From Veillonella rogosae JCM 15642 (lineage in GTDB: Bacteria > Bacillota > Negativicutes > Veillonellales > Veillonellaceae), in assembly GCF_002959775.1 (NCBI RefSeq), contig NZ_PPCX01000010.1:124001-188000 (forward strand): a DNA stretch of 64,000 nt, written 5' to 3'. Below, one piece after another: positions 34,660 through 43,987 of the stretch; within the stretch, counting starts at the first letter, position 1, and each line of letters starts with the position of its first letter. The translations under genes and the position numbers were made by a program. Under the pieces are notes generated by a model. The model worked only from the letters and a program-made list of their open reading frames with translations. It was not told the origin of the DNA and did not search any database.

Positions 34660-35895
34660 ATGAAATTTGGTTTACTTGGCCGTACGTTAGGCCATAGCTT
34701 CTCCCCTCGCATTCACAGTGCACTAGGGAATACAAATTATGAATTATTTGAACGCGAACCGAGCCAATTGCAAGAGTTCTTCGCGGATCCAGAATTACAG
34801 GGTATCAACATCACTATCCCATACAAGGTAAATGCCCTTGAAGCTTGTGATATAGTAGACCCTCGCGCTGAACGCATCGGCTGTGTGAATACGATGGTTC
34901 GCAAGGATGGTAAATGGCACGGCTATAATACAGATTACGATGGTTTCGTGTTTACTCTGCAACATGCTGGCATTGATGTAGCTGGCAAGGAATGTATTAT
35001 CCTTGGCGACGGCGCTTCCTCCGCTACTGTTCACGTAGCTCTTGAAGACTTAGGAGCTAAGAACATAGTTCACCTCTCTCGTAAGACCGCACCATTCTAT
35101 GGTGATGCGCCTAATTACTACGAAACAGCACAGATTATTATTAACTGCACACCGATTGGTATGTATCCTCATAATCCAGCTAACCTTATCGATATTACGC
35201 AATTCTCCAAATTGGAAGGCGTTGTAGATCTCATCTATAATCCACGCCGCACGATTTTGTTGTTACAAGCAGAAATGATGGAAATCCCTCATTGTGATGG
35301 CTTGCCATTCCTCGTGGCTCAAGGCGTTGAGGCTGCTAACCATTTCCAAGGTGAAAGCTTTGGCACAAAGGAAATCGAGCAAATCTTGCGCGATATGCGC
35401 CGCGAAAAGGAAAACATCATTCTCATCGGCATGCCTGGCGTAGGAAAAACTACAGTCGGCAAAGCGCTCGGTGAAGAAATGAGCCGTACTTGCATCGATG
35501 TGGATCATGAGCTAGAAAAAGAAATCGGTGATATTTCCACATACATTACAGAGCAAGGGGAACCAGCATTCCGTGAAAAAGAAGCGGAAATGATTGCAAA
35601 ATTCGGTACCCAAACAGGTCTTATTATTTCCACTGGCGGCGGCTGTGTAACAGTGCCTAAAAACTTCGCACACTTACGCCAAAACGGTCGCATTTACCAA
35701 TTAACACAACCGATAGAAAACCTATCTACTACCGGCCGCGTACTCTCTAGTGGCGGTATCGAGCGCTTACGCGAGCTCGAAGAAATTCGTACACCAATGT
35801 ATGAAAGCTTCGCTCAATGCATAATAGAACATAACCGCAATGCACCAGAAACAGTAGCAGCTATCCTAGAAGACTTCGAAGCAAACTTATTATAA
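34660..35895 (+). CDS. Fusion of shikimate dehydrogenase and shikimate kinase
   Basis: 411 residues from the ATG at 34660 (AGGAGG 4 bases upstream). Residues about 1-240 are AroE: LGHSFSPRIHSAL, INITIPYK, GCVNTMV, NTDYDGF, then the NADP loop ILGDGASSATVHVAL. Residues about 250-411 are AroK: Walker A IGMPGVGKTTVGK, IDVDHELEKEIG, FREKEAEMI and STGGGCVT. The usual AroK lid Arg region is shortened (TTGRVLSSGGIERL). The fusion supplies consecutive steps four and five in one chain. AroE and AroK are separate in most bacteria. Confidence 0.93.
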   Translation: MKFGLLGRTLGHSFSPRIHSALGNTNYELFEREPSQLQEFFADPELQGINITIPYKVNALEACDIVDPRAERIGCVNTMVRKDGKWHGYNTDYDGFVFTLQHAGIDVAGKECIILGDGASSATVHVALEDLGAKNIVHLSRKTAPFYGDAPNYYETAQIIINCTPIGMYPHNPANLIDITQFSKLEGVVDLIYNPRRTILLLQAEMMEIPHCDGLPFLVAQGVEAANHFQGESFGTKEIEQILRDMRREKENIILIGMPGVGKTTVGKALGEEMSRTCIDVDHELEKEIGDISTYITEQGEPAFREKEAEMIAKFGTQTGLIISTGGGCVTVPKNFAHLRQNGRIYQLTQPIENLSTTGRVLSSGGIERLRELEEIRTPMYESFAQCIIEHNRNAPETVAAILEDFEANLL

Positions 35896-36056
35896 GAGCC
35901 TGTATATCACATTTGTAAAACCCTTTACAGATAAATGGCTAAGAGCATCTACATCTGAATTAGTAAGAGCCTCAATAGCTTTATAAGTAAATGCATTTAC
36001 ATCTGTGTTTCTAGATAAAACTAAAACTCATATTTTAACTTCATAGATATAGTACT
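35896..36056. other. Spacer after aroE/K
   Basis: About 160 bases with no gene. Short imperfect repeats of TAAGAGC and ACATCTG occur, but I see no element I can name. Confidence 0.3.
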
Positions 36057-36094
36057 AAAAGCAGTAGTTATTCCTAAGATAACTACTGCTTTTT
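36057..36094 (+). terminator. Terminator of the aro operon
   Basis: 15-bp stem AAAAGCAGTAGTTAT (36057-36071) with 36079-36093, loop of 7, ending in a T6 run. It closes the operon begun at 28443. Confidence 0.88.
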
Positions 36095-36135
36095 TATATG
36101 TACTATTAATTATAGGTATTTGTAGAAAACTACAT

Positions 36136-36164
36136 TTGCAATTACAATGTAATTACAAATAATA
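36136..36164 (+). promoter_or_regulatory. Antitoxin-operon promoter with tandem operator decamers
   Basis: TTGCAA (36136-36141) and ATAATA (36159-36164) are 17 bases apart. Between them TGCAATTACA (36137-36146) and the palindromic TGTAATTACA (36148-36157) repeat with an 11-base step, a plausible autoregulatory site for the ribbon-helix-helix antitoxin gene downstream. Confidence 0.45.
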
Positions 36165-36255
36165 GAATTAAGTAACTTGAATACTTTTAATATAAAATCA
36201 ACAACATGACCAAAGCGTTATAGTCATAATCCAAAAGAATATCAGGAGAGATACT

Positions 36256-36873
36256 ATGAAAACAGTAAATCTACAAGTCCGCATCAATGAAGATCTAAAA
36301 CAAGAAGTATCTAGCATATTAAAGGCACAGGGACTATCCTATACCTCTATGCTAGACGCACTATTTCGTCAAATTATAAAAGAACGTCGCATTCCTTTCG
36401 CTATTGCGTTACCAACAACACCTACAGACAAAACACCAACGCCAAGTACACTCAACAATAACGGTACCTACGAACAACCCCAAACAACATTAAAGGCCTC
36501 AGATACTATAAATACATACGGAACATCAACAACAAACGAAATAGAAATATCCTTTGATAAAATTGATAAAACAGGCATACTCAATATCCGTATAAACCCT
36601 AAAGTCAAAACACTAACAACAGCTATCCTAAAAGAAATGGGATTAACTATATCATTATTGATTACACTAATCTCCAAACAAATACAATTTTCAAAAGCAA
36701 TTCCTAAGTCAGTAAACAAGCCTATCGCTTGTGACTCTATGAATGCAGACTTTCTTACTGACGAAGAAATCGACCAGCTACTGGAAATGGCATATATAGA
36801 TATGGAACAAGGTAACTTAATTTCAGCTGAAGAACTTTTTGAGCAACTAAAGAGAGAAGGTCTTCTTTTATGA
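36256..36873 (+). CDS. RelB/DinJ-like antitoxin with two ribbon-helix-helix domains
   Basis: 205 residues. Residues about 3-52 (VNLQVRINEDLKQEVSSILK, SYTSMLDALFRQI, RRIPFAI) are a DinJ/RelB-type RHH domain. Residues about 108-155 (ILNIRINPKVKTLTTAILKE, TISLLITLISKQI, KAIP) repeat the same fold after a Thr/Pro-rich linker. The C-terminal about 45 acidic residues (FLTDEEIDQLLEMAYIDMEQG) look like a toxin-neutralising tail. Normal DinJ is about 86 residues with one domain. A coupled toxin frame overlaps its stop by 4 bases but is broken. Confidence 0.7.
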   Translation: MKTVNLQVRINEDLKQEVSSILKAQGLSYTSMLDALFRQIIKERRIPFAIALPTTPTDKTPTPSTLNNNGTYEQPQTTLKASDTINTYGTSTTNEIEISFDKIDKTGILNIRINPKVKTLTTAILKEMGLTISLLITLISKQIQFSKAIPKSVNKPIACDSMNADFLTDEEIDQLLEMAYIDMEQGNLISAEELFEQLKREGLLL

Positions 36874-37054
36874 GCTATAAAGTTTTATTTAGTAAGCTTG
36901 CTGAAAAAGAAGTGAACGATATCCTATATATAAGACTAATAATGAAATATATTATTTTCGAAAAATGGTCACTAAACATTATATTGTCTTATACTCTATA
37001 AAAAATAAAACTGTAATAATTAAAAAAGTACTAACGCAAGGTATGAACATATAA
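36870..37054 (+). pseudogene. Decayed ParE/RelE-type toxin gene
   Basis: The frame from the ATG at 36870 (coupled by ATGA to the antitoxin) begins MSYKVLFSKLAEKEVNDILY, a normal ParE/RelE start, then turns to nonsense and stops at 37001. In another frame, 36959-37054 reads RKMVTKHYIVLYSIKNKTVI and on to LTQGMNI, resembling the C-terminal strands of the same family. Together about 51 of the normal 95-105 residues remain, so an internal deletion with a frameshift removed the middle. No active toxin is expected. Confidence 0.7.
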
Positions 37055-37080
37055 AAAAGTCGGCTTTCGCCGACTTTTTT
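37053..37080. terminator. Bidirectional terminator between the toxin relic and aroD
   Basis: 12-bp stem AAAAAAGTCGGC (37053-37064) with 37069-37080, loop TTTC; T6 on both strands. It overlaps the aroD stop codon. Confidence 0.9.
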
Positions 37081-37873
37081 AATGCACTTTTATGCGTTTA
37101 TGTTGTTGTTCATCGAAGACGCCATCTACGTCGAGGGTATCGAGGATGCGCTTTAGTTCATACACATCGATTTGACCCGGTGCCGACGCTTTGCCAGCGG
37201 AGGCAAAGGTCATAGCATTACCAAATAATGCACCTGCTGCACGTGTAACAACCCCCAATGGTCCCATGGCCATCGTAATGATTGGGTCAGCTGGATACAA
37301 GGCTTTAACTTCAGCCGTTGCCTCAAGGAGGGTTAATACATCCCCTGTTGTATGAGGCATAACAGCCATCTTTGGTACATCCGCCAAGAATTTTTTCATT
37401 TGAATGAGACGATTTACAATAACCTCGTGGCTTGGTGTACCATGGAAATCATGATTACTCATAACTATCGTTACACCATGCACCTTGGCAAACTCTATCG
37501 TTTTAAGCATTCTATCTTGATCGAAGAATAACTCAATATCGATAGCATCTACTAATCCAGTCGGAATAAGACGCTCTAGCATTGTGAAATAATCTTTGGT
37601 AGAAATAGACTTCTCTCCGCCCTCACCTTTTGTGCGCCAAGTAAATAATAAGGCACGGCCTTTCAACTGAGGCTTAATGAGCATTAATAGTTCAATAATA
37701 GAGTCAATAGAGTGGGCCCGCTCGTAATAGTCAATGCGCAGCTCCACAACGTGACACGGCGTATTACATGCAACCGCAGTAGCATCTAAAATTTCTTTCA
37801 TGGTTATGCCCACAATAGGAACACATATCTTTGTACCCTTATCACCGAGTACAGTATGACCGATACGGACCAT
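37079..37873 (-). CDS. aroD: Type I 3-dehydroquinate dehydratase
   Basis: 264 residues from the ATG at 37873 (AAAGGAG 5 bases upstream); the frame is open 27 codons further but without support. Active-site segments: VVELRIDYYE, MSNHDFHGTP (the catalytic His) and PKMAVMPHTTGD (the Schiff-base Lys), then TMAMGPLGVVTR and SAPGQI. It converts 3-dehydroquinate to 3-dehydroshikimate, the one shikimate step missing from the operon upstream, and is transcribed towards it. Confidence 0.94.
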   Translation of the reverse strand: MVRIGHTVLGDKGTKICVPIVGITMKEILDATAVACNTPCHVVELRIDYYERAHSIDSIIELLMLIKPQLKGRALLFTWRTKGEGGEKSISTKDYFTMLERLIPTGLVDAIDIELFFDQDRMLKTIEFAKVHGVTIVMSNHDFHGTPSHEVIVNRLIQMKKFLADVPKMAVMPHTTGDVLTLLEATAEVKALYPADPIITMAMGPLGVVTRAAGALFGNAMTFASAGKASAPGQIDVYELKRILDTLDVDGVFDEQQHKRIKVH

Positions 37874-38125
37874 AATAACTCCTTTCCGTCCCACACGGTG
37901 AGACAAATGACTTACCTTAAACTTAACTATATACCAATATTTTTGTAAAAGCAATCAATCAGCCTATATTGGATTGCTATTCACAAAAAACGTATGAAAG
38001 CCTGTTATTATGCACTAAAACAGTATTCTTAGATTAACGATTAACATCACTTTTTGTTATGCCCAAAACTTTAGGACTAATAAAATATGATTATATTATA
38101 TGAACCTTACAAAACTAGTTATACT

Positions 38126-38176
38126 AAAAAAGATACCTTGCTCAACTGCTGTAATAGTTAAGTAAGGTATCTTTTT
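38126..38176. terminator. Bidirectional terminator after the MFS gene
   Basis: Stem AAAAAGATACCTT (38126-38138) with 38164-38176 and an inner region that can also pair, T5 on both strands. It closes the MFS gene. The region 37874-38125 upstream of aroD has its promoter and nothing else I can name. Confidence 0.8.
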
Positions 38177-38180
38177 AATG

Positions 38181-39413
38181 TTAATCATGTTGTACGGATA
38201 TTTTTCGAGCTTGGAAGCCCATATAAACTAATAGCAAGCCGGTAATGCTAAATACATAGGATATGCCAACGTAGGTGGATACTATACTTGCAAATACAGG
38301 GCCTACCATAGACCCAAATTGTTGCGCCGTCGTTGTCATACCAAACATGCGCCCTCTAAAGCTTGGATCTGTATTCAGTGTGACAGCAGCACTCAAGGAT
38401 GGATTAATACCTACAATACAGGATCCAATGAGTACTTGTAGTACGCCAAACCACCAAATACCAACAGGTAAGCTTTGCAATAAAAGGACAATACCACTGC
38501 CTAACATACAATAGGAAATCGTTTTAAAGTAACCTCTTCGTTCTCCAATACGTACCCAAATATTGGTCGTTAAAGAACCAGCTAAGCCACCGATACTGAG
38601 GATGGTACCAGAAATAATCGCAGCCCCCTCCATTGTGCCTTGCATATCCCCTACATAAAGAGCCAAAATAGGCTGTAGCATCATAATGGCACATTGCATA
38701 AAGAAGAAAATCCACAATAGCCGTACTAATACAGGCTGTTGTTGGACTGCTTTAAAGTCCTCACGCAAGGATGTAGATTTTGTAGGGTGAGCAGCTTGCT
38801 CTTTTCCATCAGCACCTACATCATGTAATTTCGGTTCTTTTACAAAGAATAATACCGCTAAGGTAGCGATTAATACAGCAGCACCAGACACATAAAATAC
38901 AGGACGCATGCCTACGATACTTTCAATGGCACCACCTAAAAATGGACCAACTACATTGCCTAAAATTAAGCCCGTTTGGAAAATACCAAGAGCGCGGCCT
39001 ACCTGTTTCTCATCGACGCTGAGGGACACCATGGTCATAGCTGCAGGATAAAATCCATTGGCAAAGCCCACAAAGGCACGGCCTAGCAATAGTTCATACT
39101 CATTACTAACCATACCAATGAGAATATAGGAAACGGCAATCGCAAAACCAGCTCGTAAGGCCATCCGTTTCTTGCCCTTATTATCCGCAATTTTTCCCCA
39201 TATGGGCGCCATAATGCCGGCGATAAGAAAGGTAATACCAAAGACAAGGCCAGACCAGAGGGCTACATCATCCTTTGGTACACCTAATTCCAATAGATAG
39301 ATTGGCAAGAAAGGAATAATCATGGTGTAGCATATAGCAAGCACAGTCATACTAGCCGTAATAATCCATACATTGCGCATGCCACCTCGAGCATCATATT
39401 TGGTTGTACTCAT
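38181..39413 (-). CDS. MFS transporter, drug:proton antiporter (DHA1) type
   Basis: 410 residues with twelve hydrophobic spans. The loop between spans 2 and 3 carries GKIADNKGKKRMAL, a variant of the MFS signature, and span 5 carries GIFQTGLILGNVVGPFLGG, the antiporter motif C region (Gly-rich, ending Gly-Pro-X-X-Gly-Gly). This suggests export rather than uptake. The substrate is unknown; relatives export drugs. TGGGGAGGAGG precedes the ATG; monocistronic. Confidence 0.85.
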   Translation of the reverse strand: MSTTKYDARGGMRNVWIITASMTVLAICYTMIIPFLPIYLLELGVPKDDVALWSGLVFGITFLIAGIMAPIWGKIADNKGKKRMALRAGFAIAVSYILIGMVSNEYELLLGRAFVGFANGFYPAAMTMVSLSVDEKQVGRALGIFQTGLILGNVVGPFLGGAIESIVGMRPVFYVSGAAVLIATLAVLFFVKEPKLHDVGADGKEQAAHPTKSTSLREDFKAVQQQPVLVRLLWIFFFMQCAIMMLQPILALYVGDMQGTMEGAAIISGTILSIGGLAGSLTTNIWVRIGERRGYFKTISYCMLGSGIVLLLQSLPVGIWWFGVLQVLIGSCIVGINPSLSAAVTLNTDPSFRGRMFGMTTTAQQFGSMVGPVFASIVSTYVGISYVFSITGLLLVYMGFQARKISVQHD

Positions 39414-39653
39414 ATTGACCTCCTCCCCATATAATCGTATAGCTTATATAGCTTGTTTAGCTCATCAAAGGTATCAAGCTAATCAAGTAACCGAGCTTAT
39501 TTACTCAAAAATTAATACAGATATAAAGAAGAGCCGCATACAAAACGCGACTCTTTCCATACATTACCTGACAGATAGCCATATCAATAGGTGGTAATTA
39601 GTACTAATAATACTAGCACTTATACTGAAACCTCTAGATTAGACTATCATTTA

Positions 39654-40070
39654 TTACGTTGGGAATTTGTGATCCATTACGTCTTGCAAGGAAACGCGTT
39701 CCATTACATGACGGAATTCATCTTGCAAATACTGCCACAACGGAGCAGTCAAGCAATCGTTAAACATAGGACATGGTTCTACATCGTCTTCTAAGCAAGA
39801 TACGAGAGCAATGGAGTCCTCTGCAGCATATAAAATTTCATATACATTGTATTCAGCAGGTAATTTCACCAAGCGATATCCACCGTATTTACCACGTCCA
39901 CTTTTAACGAGGCCAGCGGAAGATAAGCGAGATACAATCCCCTCTAAGTATTTATCGGAAAATCCTTGGCGTTCTGCAATCTCACGAATTGGTACATTTT
40001 TTTCTACCCCGTGCTCTGCAATATCCGCCAATATCCGTAAGGCATAACGCCCTTTTGTAGATATTTTCAT
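39654..40070 (-). CDS. Rrf2-family regulator, IscR-like
   Basis: 138 residues. The winged helix reads MKISTKGRYALRILADIAEH and PIREIAERQGFSDKYLEGIVSRLSSAGLVKSGRGKYGGYRL. Three Cys at 92, 100 and 106 match the IscR cluster triad (92, 98, 104) in order and nearly in spacing, so an iron-sulfur cluster is likely. IscR-type proteins sense cluster supply or redox stress. No isc or suf genes are in the window; it is divergent from the purine permease gene. Confidence 0.87.
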   Translation of the reverse strand: MKISTKGRYALRILADIAEHGVEKNVPIREIAERQGFSDKYLEGIVSRLSSAGLVKSGRGKYGGYRLVKLPAEYNVYEILYAAEDSIALVSCLEDDVEPCPMFNDCLTAPLWQYLQDEFRHVMERVSLQDVMDHKFPT

Positions 40071-40214
40071 AAGTTAACCTCTAAGTCATTCATAATATAT
40101 TTATAGTATATCATAAATTCATACAAAAAATGGTGGGAAATATGATACACTATACATATATCGAAATATTTTATTTGGGTATTTTTTTAATTTCATATGG
40201 GAGGATGTTATCTA

Positions 40215-41582
40215 ATGTTAGATAAACTATTTCAACTCAGTGAACGCGGTACAACTGTTAAAACCGAAATTTTAGCTGGTATTACTACGTTTATCACGAT
40301 GGCGTACATCCTATTCTTGGCGCCAAACATTCTTAGTCTTGCAGGCATGGATAAAGATGCAGTCCTCATCGCAACAGCTTTAGGCGCTGGGCTCGTAACG
40401 ATTTCCATGGGGTTATTCGTTAACTATCCAATTGCTCTCGCTCCTGGGGTTGGTCTCTTAGCCTTTTATTCCTTTACCGTAGTTCTCGGCATGGGCGTAA
40501 CTTGGCAAACGGCATTGGGTGCGGTATTCATTTCAGGTCTCGTATTCCTCGTATTAACACTTACATCGATACGACAAATGATTGTTGAAGGCATCCCCGC
40601 CTCTATGAAGGTTGCCATTACCGTTGGTATCGGCCTCTTCATCGCTATCATCGGCTTAAAGTTATCCGGCTTGATGGCTATCTCCATTAGTTTGTCTCCA
40701 AACTCCTTAGGTCAAGTTGTGCAAACGCACGGTAATTTAGTGCCCCCTGCGTCCGAATCGCTCTTAACGCTTGGTAATTTGCACAGTGGCGAAACATTGT
40801 TAGCACTATTCAGCCTCATCTTTACAGCTCTATTGATGGCTCGTAAAATTCAAGGTTCTCTCTTGATTGGTGTGGCAGTAACAACAATTCTTTCCTATGC
40901 TACTGGCCTTTCCACAATGACTGAGAACTTCACTGTATTAGCAGTTCCTGATTTCTCTAAAGCAGCATTCCTTCAATTAGATATTCCTAGTGCGCTCCAC
41001 ATGGGCTTAATCACGATTATCTTCTCCTTCACCTTCGTAGAATTGTTCGACTCCATGGGTACCTTGATTGGTACTGCTACAGAGGCGAAAATTGCAGATC
41101 CTAAATCTGGTAAATTCCCAGGTCTTGGTAAAGCGATGACTGTCGATGCTATCGGCGTTAGTGCTGGCGCGTTGCTCGGTACTTCTACGATTACTGCCTT
41201 TGTTGAAAGTGCAGCAGGTGTAGGTGCTGGTGGCCGTACAGGCTTAACGGCTGTCACAACAGGCGTATTATTCTTAATTTGCTTGTTCTTGGCTCCTATC
41301 GTATCCTTGGTGCCAAACGCAGCAACATCACCTGTGCTTATCATCGTTGGTGCCCTCATGTTAGGTGCTATCAGAAATATCGACTTCGATGATTGGACAG
41401 AAGGCTTCCCCGCATACCTTGTTATCGTTTTGATGCCTTTCACATATAGCATCGCTAACGGTATCTCTGCAGGTCTCGTTGCATACCCTCTACTCAAGAT
41501 CATTTCTGGTCGTGCCAAAGAGGTTAACTGGATTATGTACGTATTGGCGGTACTCGTTATCATCCGTTACGTATTCTTCTAA
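40215..41582 (+). CDS. Purine (NCS2/AzgA-type) permease
   Basis: 455 residues from the ATG at 40215 (GGGAGG 10 bases upstream). The start LDKLFQLSERGTTVKTEILAGITTFITMAYILFLAPNIL is the standard N-terminus of AzgA-like nucleobase permeases. Later blocks: FVELFDSMGTLIGTATEA and GALLGTSTITAFVESAAGVGAGGRTGL, which line the substrate site. Predicted uptake of hypoxanthine, guanine or adenine with protons. No purine riboswitch was recognised in the 140-base gap before it. Confidence 0.92.
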   Translation: MLDKLFQLSERGTTVKTEILAGITTFITMAYILFLAPNILSLAGMDKDAVLIATALGAGLVTISMGLFVNYPIALAPGVGLLAFYSFTVVLGMGVTWQTALGAVFISGLVFLVLTLTSIRQMIVEGIPASMKVAITVGIGLFIAIIGLKLSGLMAISISLSPNSLGQVVQTHGNLVPPASESLLTLGNLHSGETLLALFSLIFTALLMARKIQGSLLIGVAVTTILSYATGLSTMTENFTVLAVPDFSKAAFLQLDIPSALHMGLITIIFSFTFVELFDSMGTLIGTATEAKIADPKSGKFPGLGKAMTVDAIGVSAGALLGTSTITAFVESAAGVGAGGRTGLTAVTTGVLFLICLFLAPIVSLVPNAATSPVLIIVGALMLGAIRNIDFDDWTEGFPAYLVIVLMPFTYSIANGISAGLVAYPLLKIISGRAKEVNWIMYVLAVLVIIRYVFF

Positions 41583-41706
41583 TTAACGTATGCTCATAAT
41601 TAAGCTATTGTGAAAGCTAACATTCGGTTGTTATCATCACTAATACGCTAAGAACAAAATATATTTAAAATGCCAAAAGCATAATATATGTAAATTACAT
41701 ATACTA

Positions 41707-41758
41707 AGAGAACCTATCTTCAAAGATATTAGTAATATATCTAGGAGATAGGTTCTTT
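41707..41758 (-). terminator. Terminator in the permease / exported-protein gap
   Basis: AGAACCTATCTT near 41709 pairs with AGATAGGTTCT near 41747, followed by TTTTC on the plus strand. It suits read-through from the permease gene (+); the remaining gap (41583-41854) shows no gene. Confidence 0.6.
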
Positions 41759-41854
41759 TCATTATGCACTGTTTTTGGTAAATGTTAATGCTTTACGATA
41801 GCAAAAATTGTACTATATAGTCTTATTACTGTTTAGTATTATTACTCTTTAGTA

Positions 41855-43168
41855 TTAACGAATCGTTTTTACACCAATTAAATCTGTACGACTTGGGTCG
41901 ATATCTTTTAATGGCACTACATGCTCTCTATAAAAGTCTGCTTCAGATGCTTTCACAGGCACTTGGAAGAACAAGAAATATGCCATATTATCCTTGTACC
42001 ACGTAACACTACGTACCAAGCCCTTATCTACATCCCCTGTATATTGAACCTCCCCTATTGGAGTGGAGTCGCTCCACTGTACGTCATGGTACTCCATTGG
42101 GATATATTCTTCAGGCCATACAGTATCCATAGAGTAGCTCATGCGGAAGACCATAGTATGAGTTACCCAACGACCGCTGCGCTCTTGATACTCTTCACCT
42201 TGCTTCCAATATACAGTTTCTAATACATCATTGTCATAAAAATGTGTAGCATAGTATGTATAGCCAAACGGTAAATAACTTGGTACAGATACGTCATAGG
42301 ACATCTTATGAGATGCATTAATTACACCGCTAGGTAAACCGATGGTTTTGCTAGTAAGTATAGGCCACACAGAATTCGTATGTGTACGCAATGGCAACCC
42401 AATCGTTTCATAAGGAGGCCAATCTATTTCAACCTTTTGTTTAACAGGTTCTTCAATATGTTGCTCATCATTGCGGTCACCACGTAGTCGATTATCATCA
42501 ACGGCTACGTTACTCACAGGACCTACAGAGTCTACAATTTTGCTTACAAAGTTTTGATTTCTTAAAGAAGCAAAGTAGAGCATATAAACTTTATTATCTT
42601 TTTCCCAGTAAGCAATTTGAATAGCGTCTTTTCTAGAACCTAACGTATATACAGAAATTCCATTAGGGGTAGTAAAGCTAACTGCATCCTTAGCATTGTA
42701 ATTTGTCTTTTCTAATATAGGTGTTACCACTGTATCAATAGCCCAACCCATACGATATACAATATCTGTATTAGAGAAGGTTAGCTTCGGACCAAATTCT
42801 CCATCACGGCCCGTTTCTGTATAAACTATTTCTAATACGTCATGGTCCTTGGCTTTTACATCACGTACTGCATAATCTTTAGGCATATAAGACGGAACTT
42901 GTATAGGATAGCCAAATTCCTGCGCGGTACTCTCAATATTAGTGTTAACTAAATCATAATCATCAACTTGATCATACCAACGATAACGATCAGCGAGTCT
43001 TTTATTATCATCGATGAGCTCTTTATTATCTACATCTCGTTCAACAGGAACGGTATTACCATTTTTATCAATTAATGGGTATGTAGCACTAACTGGCTGT
43101 ACGCCAAACGTGCTTACTGTAGTAGCCATCGCGGCACATAAAACAGCAGATGTTATTAGTTTCTTCAT
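41855..43168 (-). CDS. Exported protein with two DUF4367-like repeats
   Basis: 437 residues. Signal peptide MKKLITSAVLCAAMATTVST-FGVQPVSA (hyphen added). Two copies of one module follow: the first about 95-215 (PIQVPSYMPKDYAVRDV, HDVLEIVYTETG, YRMGWAIDTV), the second about 285-425 (VSVPSYLPFGYTYYATHFYD, NDVLETVYWKQG, FRMSYSMDTVW, YTGDVDKGLVRSVTWYKDNM). The second is close to the two shorter paralogues downstream. The module recalls DUF4367, seen in envelope-stress proteins. Predicted periplasmic or surface-linked; function unknown. Confidence 0.75.
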   Translation of the reverse strand: MKKLITSAVLCAAMATTVSTFGVQPVSATYPLIDKNGNTVPVERDVDNKELIDDNKRLADRYRWYDQVDDYDLVNTNIESTAQEFGYPIQVPSYMPKDYAVRDVKAKDHDVLEIVYTETGRDGEFGPKLTFSNTDIVYRMGWAIDTVVTPILEKTNYNAKDAVSFTTPNGISVYTLGSRKDAIQIAYWEKDNKVYMLYFASLRNQNFVSKIVDSVGPVSNVAVDDNRLRGDRNDEQHIEEPVKQKVEIDWPPYETIGLPLRTHTNSVWPILTSKTIGLPSGVINASHKMSYDVSVPSYLPFGYTYYATHFYDNDVLETVYWKQGEEYQERSGRWVTHTMVFRMSYSMDTVWPEEYIPMEYHDVQWSDSTPIGEVQYTGDVDKGLVRSVTWYKDNMAYFLFFQVPVKASEADFYREHVVPLKDIDPSRTDLIGVKTIR

Positions 43169-43222
43169 ATTCTCTCCTCTTCGAGCGGTTACACAGGTTT
43201 CCGCTTTTCCAATATCGTATAT

Positions 43223-43897
43223 TTATATAGCCGTATAATTTACAGGCTCCACATGCTCCTTATAGAATTCAGCATCAACTGATTTCACAGATTCTAAGAA
43301 CAATAAGGAATATGCCATACCGTCTTTTGTCCACGTAATGCTGCGAATTAGTTGCGCTGCTGGATCCCCGGTGTAAAAGACTTCGCCAGATTCACCTTGT
43401 TCAGACCATTCAAAGTCCTTATACTCAGCAGGAACATACGGTACATCTTTTACATCTTTCACTGAATAGCCCATTCTATAAACGAAAATACTACCAGAGT
43501 TTCTCTTCCCAACTCGATATGTTTGGGAATTTTTTATAAAATATACAACCTCTAATACATCATTTTTGTCTTGCCGCACTGTATAGATTTCATAACCATA
43601 AGGGATATAACTAGGTGCCTTAACTTCATATGGAAGCTTCTGAACTGCCTCTTTTAGTTGTCCCTTAAAAGTATGAGCCTTTTTTGTATTCTCTATAGGC
43701 CAATCATGAAAGTGCCACTGTAAGCTATCAATTCTAGGCTCTACATTTTTAAAGTTATGTCCTAGCTTAAGCGTTTTTGTAGATACAGAATTATCTGTAT
43801 CAGCAGGAGTATCTATAGTTTCTGCTATTGCCATTCCTACAGATAGTACCCCAACAGCGATAACAGCTAAAAGGGACTTATACATTATTTTTCTCAT
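43223..43897 (-). CDS. Exported DUF4367-like protein, paralogue 2
   Basis: 224 residues with a signal peptide (MRKIMYKSLLAVIAVGVLSVG then MAIAE) and one DUF4367-like module: PYEVKAPSYIPYGYEIYTVR, KNDVLEVVYFIKN, YRMGYSVKDV, YTGDPAAQLIRSITWTKDGM, FYKEHVEPV. It shares long near-identical stretches with the next gene upstream on the strand (43988-44749), such as YEWSEQGESG-type and AYSLLFLE segments. Function unknown. Confidence 0.72.
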   Translation of the reverse strand: MRKIMYKSLLAVIAVGVLSVGMAIAETIDTPADTDNSVSTKTLKLGHNFKNVEPRIDSLQWHFHDWPIENTKKAHTFKGQLKEAVQKLPYEVKAPSYIPYGYEIYTVRQDKNDVLEVVYFIKNSQTYRVGKRNSGSIFVYRMGYSVKDVKDVPYVPAEYKDFEWSEQGESGEVFYTGDPAAQLIRSITWTKDGMAYSLLFLESVKSVDAEFYKEHVEPVNYTAI

Positions 43898-43987
43898 ATT
43901 TTTTCCTCTTTATAAGCGATTACAAATTCTACCGCTATTACACAATATATTGTTCTAGATACAATTTGTATAACATCAGTTTATCTG

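Noticed and set aside
40973-41563. 196-codon open frame on the minus strand
   Set aside because: Antisense to the purine permease; no start site and no domain.
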